A stretch of 64,000 bases of DNA from assembly GCF_033095805.1 (NCBI RefSeq), contig NZ_CP109901.1, positions 1,178,001-1,242,000 of the forward strand, read 5' to 3'. Source of the DNA: Serratia sp. UGAL515B_01. GTDB taxonomy: Bacteria > Pseudomonadota > Gammaproteobacteria > Enterobacterales > Enterobacteriaceae. Each line of letters opens with the position of its first letter. Position 1 is the stretch's first letter. Under the pieces are notes generated by a model. It made no database searches. It was not told the DNA's origin and saw nothing but the letters and a program-made list of their open reading frames with translations. Positions 10,069 through 24,232 of the stretch are shown piece by piece. Made by a program: the position numbers and the translations under genes.

Positions 10069-11085
10069 ATGGCAATTTTAGTCACCGGTGGCGCCGGTTA
10101 TATTGGTTCTCATACGGTTTTGGCCCTGCTCGAACGGGGAGATGATGTGGTGGTGTTAGATAACCTCTCGAACTCTTCTGAGGAGTCACTGCACCGAGTG
10201 GAACAGCTGACGAATAAGACTTCCATCTTCTACCAAGGAGATGTCCAAGATGCTGAATGCTTGAACCGTATTTTTCAAGGCCACAAGATCACCGCAGTGA
10301 TCCACTTTGCCGGATTGAAAGCTGTAGGGGAGTCAACCCGTAAACCGCTTGAGTATTACCAGAATAATGTTACCGGCACGTTGGTACTGTTGGAGGAAAT
10401 GCGCCGAGCTGGGGTACATCAGTTTATCTTCAGTTCTTCCGCAACGGTATACGGCACGCCAGAACAGATCCCTCTGGTTGAAACTTCTCGTCTTGGTGGA
10501 ACGACAAGCCCTTACGGTACTTCCAAATTAATGGTTGAACAGATACTGCAAGATTTCGCCAAGGCCGAACCTGCATTTTCTATCACCGCACTACGCTATT
10601 TTAATCCGGTAGGGGCACATGAGTCCGGCCGGATTGGCGAAGACCCCAATGGTATTCCAAACAACCTAGTACCATACATCTCGCAAGTTGCGATTGGTAA
10701 GTTAGATAAGTTATCGGTTTTTGGTAATGACTACCCAACTCCCGATGGCACCGGTATTCGAGACTATATCCACGTGATGGATCTGGCCGAAGGGCACTTG
10801 AAAGCCATTGATCACATTAACGACCAAAAAGGCTTTGTGGTTTATAACCTTGGAACAGGGAAGGGATACTCGGTGTTGGATATTTTGCACGCATTCGAGA
10901 AAGTATCTGGGTGCCAAGTTGCTTATCAGATAGTTCCCCGTCGCGCTGGTGATATTGCTGAGTACTGGTCAAACCCTGCATTGGCTGCAGAAAAGTTAGG
11001 CTGGCGTGCAAAACGCGATCTAGACGTGATGATGCGTGATACTTGGAATTGGCAGAAAAATAATCCACGAGGATATAGCCGATAA
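10069..11085 (+). CDS. galE: UDP-glucose 4-epimerase
   Basis: GalE interconverts UDP-glucose and UDP-galactose with bound NAD, supplying galactose units for surface polysaccharides. The 338-residue length matches E. coli. [10 protein letters not shown] at residues 7-16 is the NAD-binding Rossmann motif. SSSATVYG supplies the catalytic Ser, and [12 protein letters not shown] carries the catalytic Tyr-x-x-x-Lys. [20 protein letters not shown] is a substrate-binding signature. It sits between galF and gnd, not in a galETKM operon, suggesting a role in polysaccharide precursor supply. Confidence 0.97.
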   Translation: MAILVTGGAGYIGSHTVLALLERGDDVVVLDNLSNSSEESLHRVEQLTNKTSIFYQGDVQDAECLNRIFQGHKITAVIHFAGLKAVGESTRKPLEYYQNNVTGTLVLLEEMRRAGVHQFIFSSSATVYGTPEQIPLVETSRLGGTTSPYGTSKLMVEQILQDFAKAEPAFSITALRYFNPVGAHESGRIGEDPNGIPNNLVPYISQVAIGKLDKLSVFGNDYPTPDGTGIRDYIHVMDLAEGHLKAIDHINDQKGFVVYNLGTGKGYSVLDILHAFEKVSGCQVAYQIVPRRAGDIAEYWSNPALAAEKLGWRAKRDLDVMMRDTWNWQKNNPRGYSR

Positions 11086-11229
11086 CTGATGCACAGGTCA
11101 TGTTGCTTAATGAACCGTTATGCTTCCAACGTCCCCAGAAACCGTTATCAAGGTAGAAATTTTGAACATAGGCATGCCATATTCATGACTCTCTGCCTTG
11201 ATGGTTAGGAGGTTGGAACCATTTTTCCT

Positions 11230-11450
11230 TTAAGCCAGGGTAAAAGAGGTATTATGAGATAGCCGCACAGAAGCATTGGTACTGTTCGGTGTCCAGGAAG
11301 CTTCAATCTCAATTCTGGCATCTTTAGGCAGGCGAGCTACTTCAATACAGAAGCGAGCTGGGAAAGATGCCCTATATTTTAAAAAAGCCTCATAAACAGA
11401 GTTAACCACTGAAAATCATTCAGGTATTTTACGAATACTGTTGTTTTAGG
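11230..11450 (-). pseudogene. RidA/YjgF-family gene remnant
   Basis: Minus-strand translation from 11415 to 11230 gives VNSVYEAFLKY, then ASFPARFCIEVARLPKDARI and EIEAS, clearly the C-terminal half of a RidA (YjgF/YER057c/UK114) enamine deaminase. Upstream in another frame (about 11450-11413) lies KTTVFVKYLNDF, the preceding conserved strand. One base is missing between the two pieces in the GATTTT(C) run, a frameshift. Homology stops further upstream at AGGCTGTATCTTA, which resembles an end of the inverted-repeat family at 38999. The N-terminal half and any start codon are missing. After IEIEAS the tail differs from typical RidA and ends at TAA. Confidence 0.85.
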
Positions 11451-11486
11451 CTGTATCTTAATAAATATCCTAGGTGTTTATTTTTA

Positions 11487-11574
11487 TATGCCCTTCATTC
11501 TTCAAGTTGCATGTGTATTGGCTTCCCTCGTTCCCCCCCAGTCACTTACTTGAGTAAGCTCCTGGGGATTCTGA
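11487..11574. repeat. Partial ERIC element (copy 5) with canonical core
   Basis: The left end TATGCCCTTCATTCTTCAAG and the classical ERIC core CAGTCACTTACTTGAGTAAG followed by CTCCTGGGGATTC. The right quarter with the closing TATA end is missing. Confidence 0.85.
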
Positions 11575-11770
11575 AATAGGTTTATCAGCCCATGGTCTAA
11601 CTATGTGTGAACAAGATTTCTCAGTTGTGTATGAAATTTTGACATAACCTGTTCTATCGCACCAATCACTATCCAGTGGCCTCTATCCTGAGTTAACATG
11701 TGCACCACATCAAAAAAACCTGTAGGCCGTGAGCCGTGATACAGGTGTTATCCTCAGACAGGAGTTCCTA

Positions 11771-13177
11771 ATGTCCAAACAACAGATCGGCGTTGTCGGC
11801 ATGGCGGTGATGGGCCGCAATCTGGCATTGAACATCGAAAGTCGTGGTTATACTGTTTCCATCTTTAACCGTTCAGGTGACAAAACTGACGAGGTTATTG
11901 CTGAAAATCCGGGTAAAAACCTGGTTCCGTATTATACCGTCGAAGAGTTTGTCGAATCACTGGAAAAGCCGCGCCGTATCTTGCTGATGGTGAAAGCAGG
12001 TGAAGCCACAGACAAGACGATAGCCTCTTTGACTCCGCATCTGGAAAAAGGCGACATCCTGATCGACGGGGGAAATACTTACTATCAGGACACCATTCGC
12101 CGTAACCGCGAACTGTCTGCTCAGGGCTTCAACTTTATTGGTACCGGCGTTTCCGGTGGCGAAGAAGGGGCACTGAAAGGGCCTTCTATCATGCCCGGCG
12201 GCCAGAAAGAAGCGTACGAGCTGGTAGCCCCAATCCTGAAAAAAATTGCGGCAGTGGCAGAAGGTGAGCCTTGCGTAGCCTATATCGGTGCTGATGGTGC
12301 TGGCCACTATGTGAAGATGGTGCACAACGGTATTGAATACGGCGACATGCAGCTGATCGCAGAAGCTTACTCCTTGCTGAAGCAAGCGCTGAATCTCAGC
12401 AACGAGCAGTTGGCGGAAACCTTTGCCGAATGGAACAAGGGTGAGCTGAATAGCTACCTGATCGACATCACTAAAGACATCTTCACCAAGAAAGACGAAG
12501 AGGGTAAATATCTGGTTGATGTGATCCTGGACGAAGCCGCTAATAAAGGCACCGGCAAATGGACCAGCCAGAGTTCGTTAGATCTGGGTGAACCCCTTTC
12601 GCTGATCACCGAATCGGTGTTCGCGCGTTATCTGTCTTCTCTGAAACAGCAGCGTGTTGCCGCTTCTAAAGTTTTGACCGGGCCTAAAGTTGCTGCGTTC
12701 AGCGGTGACAAAGCCGAGTTTGTGGAAAAAGTGCGCCGCGCACTGTATCTGGGCAAAATCGTTTCTTATGCGCAGGGGTTCTCTCAGTTAAAAGCTGCTT
12801 CTAAGGAGAACAACTGGGATCTGAACTATGGTGAAATTGCCAAGATTTTCCGTGCTGGTTGTATTATCCGTGCCCAGTTCTTGCAGAAGATCACCGATGC
12901 TTATGCTGAGAATGCCGATATTGCTAACCTGCTGCTGGCACCTTACTTCAAGCAGATTGCCGATGAATACCAGCAAGCCCTGCGTGATGTAGTGTCTTAT
13001 GCGGTGCAGAACGGTATTCCAACGCCAACCTTCTCTGCGGCGATTGCCTACTACGACAGCTACCGCTCGGCAGTGCTGCCAGCCAACCTGATCCAGGCTC
13101 AGCGTGACTACTTCGGTGCGCACACTTACAAGCGTACCGATAAAGAAGGCGTGTTCCATACTGAATGGATGGAATAA
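11771..13177 (+). CDS. gnd: 6-phosphogluconate dehydrogenase (decarboxylating)
   Basis: Gnd oxidises and decarboxylates 6-phosphogluconate to ribulose-5-phosphate with NADP in the oxidative pentose phosphate pathway. The protein is 468 residues, identical in length to E. coli Gnd. [12 protein letters not shown] is the dinucleotide-binding motif. [20 protein letters not shown] and [20 protein letters not shown] are substrate and catalytic signatures, with the catalytic Lys in [12 protein letters not shown] chose the ATG at 11771, preceded by AGGAGTTCCTA, rather than the frame opening at 11729. gnd conventionally flanks polysaccharide loci and the his operon, as here. Confidence 0.97.
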   Translation: MSKQQIGVVGMAVMGRNLALNIESRGYTVSIFNRSGDKTDEVIAENPGKNLVPYYTVEEFVESLEKPRRILLMVKAGEATDKTIASLTPHLEKGDILIDGGNTYYQDTIRRNRELSAQGFNFIGTGVSGGEEGALKGPSIMPGGQKEAYELVAPILKKIAAVAEGEPCVAYIGADGAGHYVKMVHNGIEYGDMQLIAEAYSLLKQALNLSNEQLAETFAEWNKGELNSYLIDITKDIFTKKDEEGKYLVDVILDEAANKGTGKWTSQSSLDLGEPLSLITESVFARYLSSLKQQRVAASKVLTGPKVAAFSGDKAEFVEKVRRALYLGKIVSYAQGFSQLKAASKENNWDLNYGEIAKIFRAGCIIRAQFLQKITDAYAENADIANLLLAPYFKQIADEYQQALRDVVSYAVQNGIPTPTFSAAIAYYDSYRSAVLPANLIQAQRDYFGAHTYKRTDKEGVFHTEWME

Positions 13178-13189
13178 GCACTAGGGTAT

Positions 13190-13227
13190 AAAAAAACCGC
13201 CGAGGTTAACGCCCGGCGGTTTTTTAT
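13190..13227. terminator. Bidirectional terminator gnd/hisI
   Basis: AAAAAACCGCCG, a short loop region and CGGCGGTTTTTT form a strong hairpin with T-tracts on both strands, between convergent gnd and the his operon. Confidence 0.9.
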
Positions 13228-13243
13228 TGCCTGAAAAGCAGAG

Positions 13244-13851
13244 TTACTTCTGATGCCTTTCGCGCAGGCGACTAATCACCTTGCTCAAGTCTAGATCCTG
13301 ATCCTGTAGCAGTACCAACAGGTGGTAAATCAGGTCCGAAGCCTCGTTGGTCAACTCTTCACGGTCGTTTACCGTGGCGGCCAAGGCGGTTTCAACCCCT
13401 TCTTCACCCACCTTCTGCGCAATACGCTTGGTGCCGCTGGCATACAGCTTGGCGGTGTAAGAGCTATCCGGGCTGGCGGTTTTACGCTCGGCCAGTAATT
13501 GCTCTAGCTGATACAGGAAGCCCCAATCGCTGGCTGCCGGGTGGAAGCAACTGTTATTGCCCAAATGGCAGGTAGGGCCGACAGGTTTGGCCAGGATCAG
13601 CAGGGTATCGTTATCACAGTCTGGCGTAATGCTGACCACGTTAAGGACATTGCCCGAGCTTTCACCTTTGGTCCACAGGCGTTGCTTAGTACGTGAGAAA
13701 AACGTCACCTTGCCGCTCTGTTCTGTCACGGCTAGGGCTTCGCGATCCATATAACCCAGCATGAGTACTTCACCAGAGACGGCGTGTTGAACGATTACCG
13801 GCAGCAGATTGCCGGTTTTTTCCCAGTCCAGCTTGTTTTTCTGTTCTTCTG

Positions 13852-13858
<7 letters not shown>
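13244..13858 (-). CDS. hisI: Phosphoribosyl-AMP cyclohydrolase / phosphoribosyl-ATP pyrophosphatase
   Basis: This bifunctional enzyme catalyses steps 2 and 3 of histidine synthesis. The N-terminal cyclohydrolase domain (about 1-110) carries the metal-binding cysteines and DCDND ([22 protein letters not shown]). The C-terminal domain (about 115-204) is the all-alpha pyrophosphohydrolase, with [10 protein letters not shown] and [13 protein letters not shown]. The 204-residue length matches the fused enterobacterial form. It is last in the his operon, overlaps hisF by 7 bases and ends just before the shared terminator. Confidence 0.97.
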
Positions 13859-15942
<2,084 letters not shown>

Positions 15943-15943
<1 letters not shown>

Positions 15944-17010
15944 TACAACACTCCTTTCGAGCTTGGCAGTGTGTTGCCTTCGACCCGGATGGCTTGGCGC
16001 AATGTGCGACCAAACACCTTGAACAGGCTTTCGACGCGGTGATGATCGTTTCTGCCTTTGGTTTTCAGGTGCAGGGTGCAGGCCATTGAGTAAGAGAGCG
16101 AGCGGAAGAAGTGCTCGACCATTTCAGTGCTGAGGTCGCCCACGCGCTGATAGTTGAATTCCGCCTTGTATTCCAAGTGTGGGCGTCCAGAGATGTCCAG
16201 AGCACAACGCGCCAGGCATTCATCCATCGGTAATACGAAGCCGAAGCGTGCAATACCGCGTTTGTCACCCAACGCTTTGCTGAGTGCTTCACCCAGTGCT
16301 AGCCCGGTGTCTTCCACCGTGTGGTGATCGTCGATGTACAAATCCCCATTCACCTGAATATCCATGCGAAAGCCGCCATGAGTGGCGATCTGATCCAGCA
16401 TATGATCGAAGAAACCGACGCCGGTTTTGATCTTGCTGCCGCCTTCGCGATCTAGCCAGACATTCACGTCAATCTGTGTCTCTTTGGTGACGCGGTTTAC
16501 GTGCGCGTGACGATCGCGTTTGGTCAACTGATCGGTAATTGTTTTCCAACCTAGCGTTTGGCGCTGATAGAGCAAACCCTGGATGCCCATATTGTTGGCT
16601 AGCTGAATATCGGTCTGGCGATCGCCAATCACATAGCAATTGGCAACATCCATTACGCCCGGTGCCAAGTAACCTTTGACCATCGCGATTTTCGGCTTAC
16701 GGCATTCGCAGTTATCTTCCGGCTTGTGCGGGCAGATCAGAATATCTTCGAATTTGACCCCTTGCGAACTGAGGATCTGCATCATCAGATTGTGCGGAGG
16801 ATCGAAAGTTTCCTGCGGGAAGCTGGCGGTGCCGAGGCCATCCTGATTGGTGATCATCACCAGAGTGAAACCCGCCTGCTGTAAAGCCAGCAGGGCAGGG
16901 ATCACATCCGGCTCCAGTGCCAGTTTGTCCAGGCGATCTACTTGAAAATCTTCTGGTGGTTCAGCAATCAGTGTGCCGTCACGGTCAATAAAAAGAAATT
17001 TCTGGCTCAC
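15943..17010 (-). CDS. hisB: Histidinol phosphatase / imidazoleglycerol-phosphate dehydratase
   Basis: This bifunctional enzyme covers steps 6 and 8. The N-terminal HAD phosphatase begins with FIDRDGTL, whose two Asp residues are the nucleophile and acid, and has a zinc loop [14 protein letters not shown]. The C-terminal dehydratase carries the metal-binding motifs [16 protein letters not shown] and [17 protein letters not shown]. With a GTG start at 17010 (VSQKFLF) the protein is 355 residues, the enterobacterial size. The longer frame to 17064 would overlap hisC and lacks family support. Confidence 0.95.
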
Positions 17011-17018
17011 ATGGGCTC

Positions 17019-19387
<2,369 letters not shown>

Positions 19388-19391
19388 GGCG

Positions 19392-20291
19392 TTACTCCAT
19401 CATCTTCTCGATTGGCAGAACCAGGATAGAACTGGCACCCAGAGCCTTCAGTTTTTCCATGGTTTCCCAGAACAGGGTTTCACTACTGACCATGTGCATG
19501 GCGACGCGATTCTGCGAACCAGCCAGTGGCAGAATAGTTGGGCGTTCCGCTCCTGGCAGTAGCCCGATAATCTCGTCCAGACGTTCGCTGGGTGCGTGCA
19601 GCATGATGTACTTGGACTCACGGGCCTGGATCACCCCTTGGATACGGGTCATCAAGCGGTCTATCAGTTGCTGCTTAGCTTCCGGCATTTCACCGTCGCG
19701 TTGGATCAGGCAGGCTTTGGAGCGGTAAATCACTTCGACTTCCCGCAGGCCGTTGGCTTCCAAGGTTGCGCCGGTAGAGACCAGATCGCAGATGGCATCA
19801 GCCAAACCCGCACGAGGTGCCACTTCCACTGAACCGTTCAGCAAGCAGGATTTAAAACGAACACCTTGCTTATCAAGGTACTGCTTGAGCAGGTGCGGGT
19901 AAGAGGTTGCAATACGTGCGTTTTGTAGGCTCTGTGGACCGGAATATTCACTGTCCAGCGGGGCGGCCAGTGAAAGACGACAACCACCAAAGTCCAGACG
20001 GCGTAACATGTAGTAGCGTGGATCTTCACCTTGGGCGCGGCGATTGAGGAGTTCTTCTTCCAGCACGTTCTCGCCAATGATGCCGAGATCGACCACGCCA
20101 TCCATCACTAGGCCTGGGATATCGTCGTCGCGTACGCGCAGGATATCGATCGGCATATTCTCTGCGAAGGCGATCAGACGTTGCTGTTGCAGGTTGATTT
20201 TAATACCGCAGCGGGCCAGCAGTTCTTGAGAGTTTTCACTCAAGCGTCCTGATTTCTGCATTGCTATCCGTAAACGTGTTTTATCCAACAT
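19392..20291 (-). CDS. hisG: ATP phosphoribosyltransferase
   Basis: HisG condenses ATP and PRPP in the first committed, histidine-inhibited step. The 299-residue protein is the long (hisZ-independent) form. [20 protein letters not shown] is the conserved N-terminus. [14 protein letters not shown] is the PRPP-binding loop. The C-terminal ACT-like regulatory domain (about 225-299, [18 protein letters not shown]) binds histidine. It is the first structural gene, preceded by the attenuator and leader peptide. Confidence 0.98.
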   Translation of the reverse strand: MLDKTRLRIAMQKSGRLSENSQELLARCGIKINLQQQRLIAFAENMPIDILRVRDDDIPGLVMDGVVDLGIIGENVLEEELLNRRAQGEDPRYYMLRRLDFGGCRLSLAAPLDSEYSGPQSLQNARIATSYPHLLKQYLDKQGVRFKSCLLNGSVEVAPRAGLADAICDLVSTGATLEANGLREVEVIYRSKACLIQRDGEMPEAKQQLIDRLMTRIQGVIQARESKYIMLHAPSERLDEIIGLLPGAERPTILPLAGSQNRVAMHMVSSETLFWETMEKLKALGASSILVLPIEKMME

Positions 20292-20361
20292 GGTAACCTC
20301 GGTTTAATCTGTAATTTTATGAATTTATTATAAAAAACTAACTCTTTGCCTGTCTGGAACC

Positions 20362-20402
20362 CCAAAAAAAAGCCCTCGGAAGATATCTTCCGAGGGCTTT
20401 CT
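20362..20402 (-). terminator. his operon attenuator
   Basis: AAAGCCCTCGGAAGATATC and its complement form a near-perfect hairpin followed on the minus strand by a run of eight T. It lies between the leader peptide and hisG, exactly where transcription attenuation is expected. Confidence 0.93.
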
Positions 20403-20475
20403 CTCTTGCGTTTTTACGTTCTACGCGCCACTGGAAGATTCAATAACTGTCTTCCAGCACACATCGCCCGAAAGA

Positions 20476-20523
20476 CTAGTCAGGGTGATGGTGATGATGG
20501 TGGTTGAACTGGACGCGAATCAT
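20476..20523 (-). CDS. hisL: his operon leader peptide
   Basis: The 15-codon ORF reads MIRVQFNHHHHHHPD and ends at TAG. It closely resembles the E. coli leader MTRVQFKHHHHHHHPD, with six rather than seven consecutive histidine codons. Ribosome stalling on the His codons when charged histidyl-tRNA is scarce should favour the antiterminator and prevent formation of the hairpin at 20362-20402. Confidence 0.96.
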   Translation of the reverse strand: MIRVQFNHHHHHHPD

Positions 20524-20656
20524 GATGTTTCTCTTTAAATTAAGCCAGCCAATGCTGAGTTGGTGATTAAGCTAAACTATCCTTGGTATCACTTGCAACT
20601 CTTTTTTGAAGATTTAATTTTAACGCATTGAAAAATTTAAATTATTAACTGGATGT

Positions 20657-20711
20657 AGGCTGTATTACTTAATTGACAGCGGCGTTAACGTGAAATTCAG
20701 GAACACAGTCT
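20657..20711. repeat. Small inverted-repeat element (family A), upstream of hisL
   Basis: 55 bp from AGGCTGTATTACTTAATTG to AAATTCAGGAACACAGTCT. The ends are imperfect inverted repeats and match the termini of the element at 38999-39055. It lies in the hisL-yeeZ divergent gap, near or upstream of both promoters. Confidence 0.5.
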
Positions 20712-20808
20712 CGTTTTTACCTAACCTTAATGTGAACTGATTGTATCACCTTGCGCAGTGGCGTAGCCTTAAGCTGCTGAGCGTTGCGGTCTTCATGAGA
20801 GGAAACCA

Positions 20809-21633
20809 ATGAAAAAAGTTGCCATTATTGGCCTGGGGTGGTTGGGGATGCCGTTGGCTTTATCGTTAATGAACCGCGGGTTTGAAGTGGTTGGCAGTAA
20901 AACGACACCAGACGGCGTAGAAGCAGCGCGCATGAGTGGTATTGAATGCTATCAGCTTGAGCTGACGCCAGAATTGATTTGCGATGCAGGGGACCTGGAA
21001 CGACTACTGTACGCAGATGTGTTAGTAGTTACCCTACCTGCTCGGCGAACTGTTGAAGGTAGCGAGGGTTACTTTCATGCGGTACGCATGCTGGTAGATA
21101 GTGCGATAGCTTTTGGTGTTCCGCATATTATTTTTACCAGCTCGACGTCGGTTTATGGTGAAACAACAGGTACGGTACGCGAAGATTCACCGCTCAATCC
21201 GGTAACGCCTTCAGGGCGAGTGTTGGCTGAACTGGAAATGTGGCTACATAAATTACCCAATACTTCGGTCGATATTTTGCGACTTGCCGGGTTGGTGGGG
21301 GCGGATCGCCATCCTGGGCGTTTTCTGGCGGGTAAAGTGGATGTAAAAGGGGGAGGGCAAGGGGTTAACCTAGTGCATCAGGATGACGTGATTGCGGCCA
21401 TCCAACTGTTGCTGAAACTGCCAAAAGGGGGCCACATCTATAATCTTTGTGCTCCACGCCATCCGACCAAACGTGAGTTTTACCCGGGGCTGGCTGAGCT
21501 GTTGCATTTGCAACCGCCGCAGTTTGCTGAAGGTGGTGAAGAAGAAGGGCGGCTGGTGGATGGTAGCCGCATTTGCAGAGAGCTGGGATTTGAATATCAA
21601 CATCCAGACCCAGCACGTATGCCGGTAAGCTGA
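20809..21633 (+). CDS. yeeZ: NAD(P)-binding epimerase-like protein YeeZ
   Basis: A 274-residue Rossmann-fold protein of the SDR/epimerase superfamily. IIGLGWLGMPLAL at residues 5-17 is the dinucleotide-binding motif; FTSSTSVYGETTG resembles the Ser and Tyr region of extended SDRs, but a complete YxxxK is not obvious. In E. coli the orthologue also lies divergently next to hisL, which supports the assignment. Its substrate is unknown. Confidence 0.88.
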   Translation: MKKVAIIGLGWLGMPLALSLMNRGFEVVGSKTTPDGVEAARMSGIECYQLELTPELICDAGDLERLLYADVLVVTLPARRTVEGSEGYFHAVRMLVDSAIAFGVPHIIFTSSTSVYGETTGTVREDSPLNPVTPSGRVLAELEMWLHKLPNTSVDILRLAGLVGADRHPGRFLAGKVDVKGGGQGVNLVHQDDVIAAIQLLLKLPKGGHIYNLCAPRHPTKREFYPGLAELLHLQPPQFAEGGEEEGRLVDGSRICRELGFEYQHPDPARMPVS

Positions 21634-21639
21634 TGCCGA

Positions 21640-21669
21640 TCACAGGGCTGCGATAGCGGCCCTGTGACA
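21640..21669. terminator. Bidirectional hairpin yeeZ/rimO
   Basis: TCACAGGGC pairs with GCCCTGTGA across a 10-base loop region, between convergent yeeZ and rimO. T-tracts are weak. Confidence 0.65.
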
Positions 21670-21671
21670 GG

Positions 21672-23003
21672 TTAGACCCGAGAACCCCAAAGATCGTACT
21701 CGTCGGCATTTTCGATTTTTACTTTGACAATATCGCCAACCTTCACAGCCGTTTCACCGTTCAGATAGACTGCCCCATCAATTTCTGGTGCATCAGCCAT
21801 GCTCCGGCCAATTGCGCCTTCTTGATCGACTTCGTCGATCAACACCAACACTTCGTGGCCAATCTTATCCTGCAGACGCTGAGCAGAGATTTGTTGCTGC
21901 AACTGCATAAAGCGGTGATAGCGTTTTTCCTTTATCTCTTCCGGGACTTGATACGCCAGTTCGTTAGCGGCAGCGCCCTCTACCGGGCTGTACTTGAAAC
22001 AGCCAACGCGATCCAGTTTTGCTTCTTTGAGGAAATCCAGCAGCATCTGGAAATCTTCTTCAGTTTCACCAGGGAAACCAACGATGAAAGTAGAGCGTAG
22101 CGTCAACTCCGGGCAGATTTCACGCCAGCGTTTGATGCGTTCCAACGTACGCTCCACAGAACCAGGGCGCTTCATGAGCTTGAGGATTTTCGGGCTGGCA
22201 TGCTGCAGTGGGATATCCAGATAAGGCAGAATTTTGCCTGCGGCCATTAATGGGATCACTTCATCTACGTGTGGGTAAGGATAAACGTAGTGTAGGCGGA
22301 CCCAGACACCCAAGCTGGAAAGCTGCTCACATAGGCTTACCATGCTGGTTTTTACCGGCTGACCATTCCAAAAACCGGTACGATGCTTAATATCTACCCC
22401 ATAGGCTGAAGTATCTTGCGAAATCACCAAGAGTTCTTTTACTCCAGCGTCGACCAGACGTTTGGCTTCATCCAACACGGAGCCAATTGGGCGACTGTCT
22501 AAATCACCGCGCATTGAAGGGATGATGCAGAACGTACAGCGGTGGTTACAGCCTTCAGAAATCTTCAGGTAGGCGTAGTGCTTTGGTGTCAGCTTCACAC
22601 CCTGCGCCGGTACCAGGCTGGTAAAAGGGTTATGCTCCGGTTTCGGAACATATTGGTGAACATGGGATAAAACCTGTTCATAGCTGTGCGGCCCGGTAAT
22701 TTCCAATACCTTGGGGTGCACTTCACGGATCTGGTTTTCTTTGGCGCCCAGACAACCGGTCACAATCACCTTACCGTTCTCGGTCAATGCTTCACCGATC
22801 GCTTCTAGCGATTCTTGTACGGCACTATCGATGAAACCGCATGTGTTGACGATCACCAGTTCGGCATCATCATAACGTGGTACCACCTGATAACCTTCAT
22901 TACGCAATTCAGTCAGGATCCGTTCAGAATCAACAAGGTTTTTTGGACAACCGAGTGAAACAAAGCCTATACGGGGGGCTTTAGGGGACATATTCTGTGA
23001 CAT
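21672..23003 (-). CDS. rimO: Ribosomal protein S12 methylthiotransferase RimO
   Basis: RimO is a radical-SAM enzyme that adds a methylthio group to an aspartate of ribosomal protein S12. The 443-residue protein has three parts. The N-terminal UPF0004 domain has cluster cysteines at residues 19, 55 and 84. The radical-SAM core has C152-x3-C156-x2-C159 (GCNHRCTFC). A TRAM domain occupies the last 65 residues ([20 protein letters not shown]). In E. coli rimO also lies near gstB and dacC. It starts after an E. coli-like leader and converges on yeeZ. Confidence 0.96.
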   Translation of the reverse strand: MSQNMSPKAPRIGFVSLGCPKNLVDSERILTELRNEGYQVVPRYDDAELVIVNTCGFIDSAVQESLEAIGEALTENGKVIVTGCLGAKENQIREVHPKVLEITGPHSYEQVLSHVHQYVPKPEHNPFTSLVPAQGVKLTPKHYAYLKISEGCNHRCTFCIIPSMRGDLDSRPIGSVLDEAKRLVDAGVKELLVISQDTSAYGVDIKHRTGFWNGQPVKTSMVSLCEQLSSLGVWVRLHYVYPYPHVDEVIPLMAAGKILPYLDIPLQHASPKILKLMKRPGSVERTLERIKRWREICPELTLRSTFIVGFPGETEEDFQMLLDFLKEAKLDRVGCFKYSPVEGAAANELAYQVPEEIKEKRYHRFMQLQQQISAQRLQDKIGHEVLVLIDEVDQEGAIGRSMADAPEIDGAVYLNGETAVKVGDIVKVKIENADEYDLWGSRV

Positions 23004-23090
23004 AGCTCAATCCAAAGAAGAAACGGACGGATTTTACACTTGAGCAACGCGAAATTACACCGTTAATGTGCACAGGCATAAATAAAAGGG

Positions 23091-23178
23091 TATGTACTCG
23101 TCACACTTTAAGCTGCACGGGGGCTGCGACAAGCAGCCGCGTGTTTGTCATGCAACTCGAATTATTTAGCGTTTATAT
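23091..23178. repeat. Short ERIC element (copy 6)
   Basis: The left end TATGTACTCGTCACACTTTA and the right end GCAACTCGAATTATTTAGCG are ERIC ends, but the element is only about 88 bp, with the core replaced by a small GGCTGC/GCAGCC hairpin. Confidence 0.7.
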
Positions 23179-23247
23179 TCTTTATGAAAGCATGAGGAGC
23201 TTAAGCGACCAGGGATACAGGCCGCATTTTGCGGACAGAAGTTGTTG

Positions 23248-24228
23248 CTACAACCAGCTGGAACGTTTGAGTTTTTTGTATAGAAAAATACAGCCGGCAA
23301 CCGTAACGCCTAACGTGGCGTGATAGGCCCAAGGGAACTTTAGCTCCGGCATATCGGCGAAGTTCATCCCGTACAGGCTGAAGATAACCGTAGGTATGGC
23401 TAGGATCGCCCCCCATCCAGCCAAGCGCTTTACCACCTCGTTTTGTTTGACTGTGACCAGTGCCAGATTCACGTGCATAGCGTTGGTCAACATTTCCCGC
23501 ATATCGTCTAACGTTGTGGCTACCTGCCTGGCATGATCTTGCACATCGCGCACATAGGCTCGCAACTCTTTATGGATCACGTCTTCATGCAAATGGATAA
23601 GCTGATTACAGATCTCATCCATAGGTAGCGCGGCATTACGCAGCCCTAGCAGATGACGGCGCAGGTTGTAGACGTTTTCGATAGCGGATGCGTCAAACTC
23701 TGATCTGAACATACTGGATTCAATGCTTTCGATCATCCCTTCGAATTTGCCGACGATGTGACGGTAATTATCGACGATGAAATCCAGCACTGAGTACATT
23801 GCAAATCCTGGTCCGTGGCATAATTGCTTTGGGTTTTCCTCCACTTTGGCGCGGATAGGAACATAGCTGGAGGAAGCACCGTGACGCACGGTAATCAGGA
23901 AGTTTTTACCAACGAAAAAGTGAGTTTCACCGTATTCTACCTCATTATTCACCCACTGCGCTGTTTTAACTACGATAAACAGTGAGTCACCATAGGTTTC
24001 GATTTTCGGACGCTGGTGGGCGCAAAGTGCATCTTCAATGGCGAGATCGTGAAGGCCAAACTCTTGCTGGATCTTACGCATAAACGTGTCTTCAGGCTGC
24101 CACAAGCCGAGCCAGATAAAGGTACCCGGTTCTTTGACCACTTCACTGATTTCATCAATCGTGACGTCGTTCAGCCGTTTGCCTGCTTTGTAGGCAACAC
24201 AATTGACGACCATTGTTTGGGCTTCCAT
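23248..24228 (-). CDS. CorA-family divalent cation transporter
   Basis: A 326-residue CorA-family (2-TM-GxN) inner-membrane channel. The long N-terminal alpha/beta cytoplasmic domain is followed by a coiled stalk (about 150-255) and two C-terminal membrane segments joined by the signature YGMNF. Members move Mg2+, Co2+, Ni2+ or, for ZntB, Zn2+; the exact ion cannot be read from the sequence. The tail KKLKRSSWL is short and basic. I chose the ATG at 24228 (MEAQTMVVN); the open frame extends to 24276 but would overlap the upstream acetyltransferase gene. Confidence 0.85.
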   Translation of the reverse strand: MEAQTMVVNCVAYKAGKRLNDVTIDEISEVVKEPGTFIWLGLWQPEDTFMRKIQQEFGLHDLAIEDALCAHQRPKIETYGDSLFIVVKTAQWVNNEVEYGETHFFVGKNFLITVRHGASSSYVPIRAKVEENPKQLCHGPGFAMYSVLDFIVDNYRHIVGKFEGMIESIESSMFRSEFDASAIENVYNLRRHLLGLRNAALPMDEICNQLIHLHEDVIHKELRAYVRDVQDHARQVATTLDDMREMLTNAMHVNLALVTVKQNEVVKRLAGWGAILAIPTVIFSLYGMNFADMPELKFPWAYHATLGVTVAGCIFLYKKLKRSSWL

Positions 24229-24232
24229 AGCA

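Larger units (their letters stand above)
11086..11770. other. Intergenic region galE-gnd with gene remnant and repeats
   Basis: 685 bases. It contains a RidA-family pseudogene on the minus strand (11230-11450) and a partial ERIC (11487-11574). From 11575 to the gnd ribosome binding site nothing further is recognised. The gnd promoter should be in the right half. Confidence 0.6.

Noticed and set aside
10349..10531. Additional plus-strand ORFs inside galE and other genes
   Set aside because: They are out-of-frame shadows of well-supported genes.
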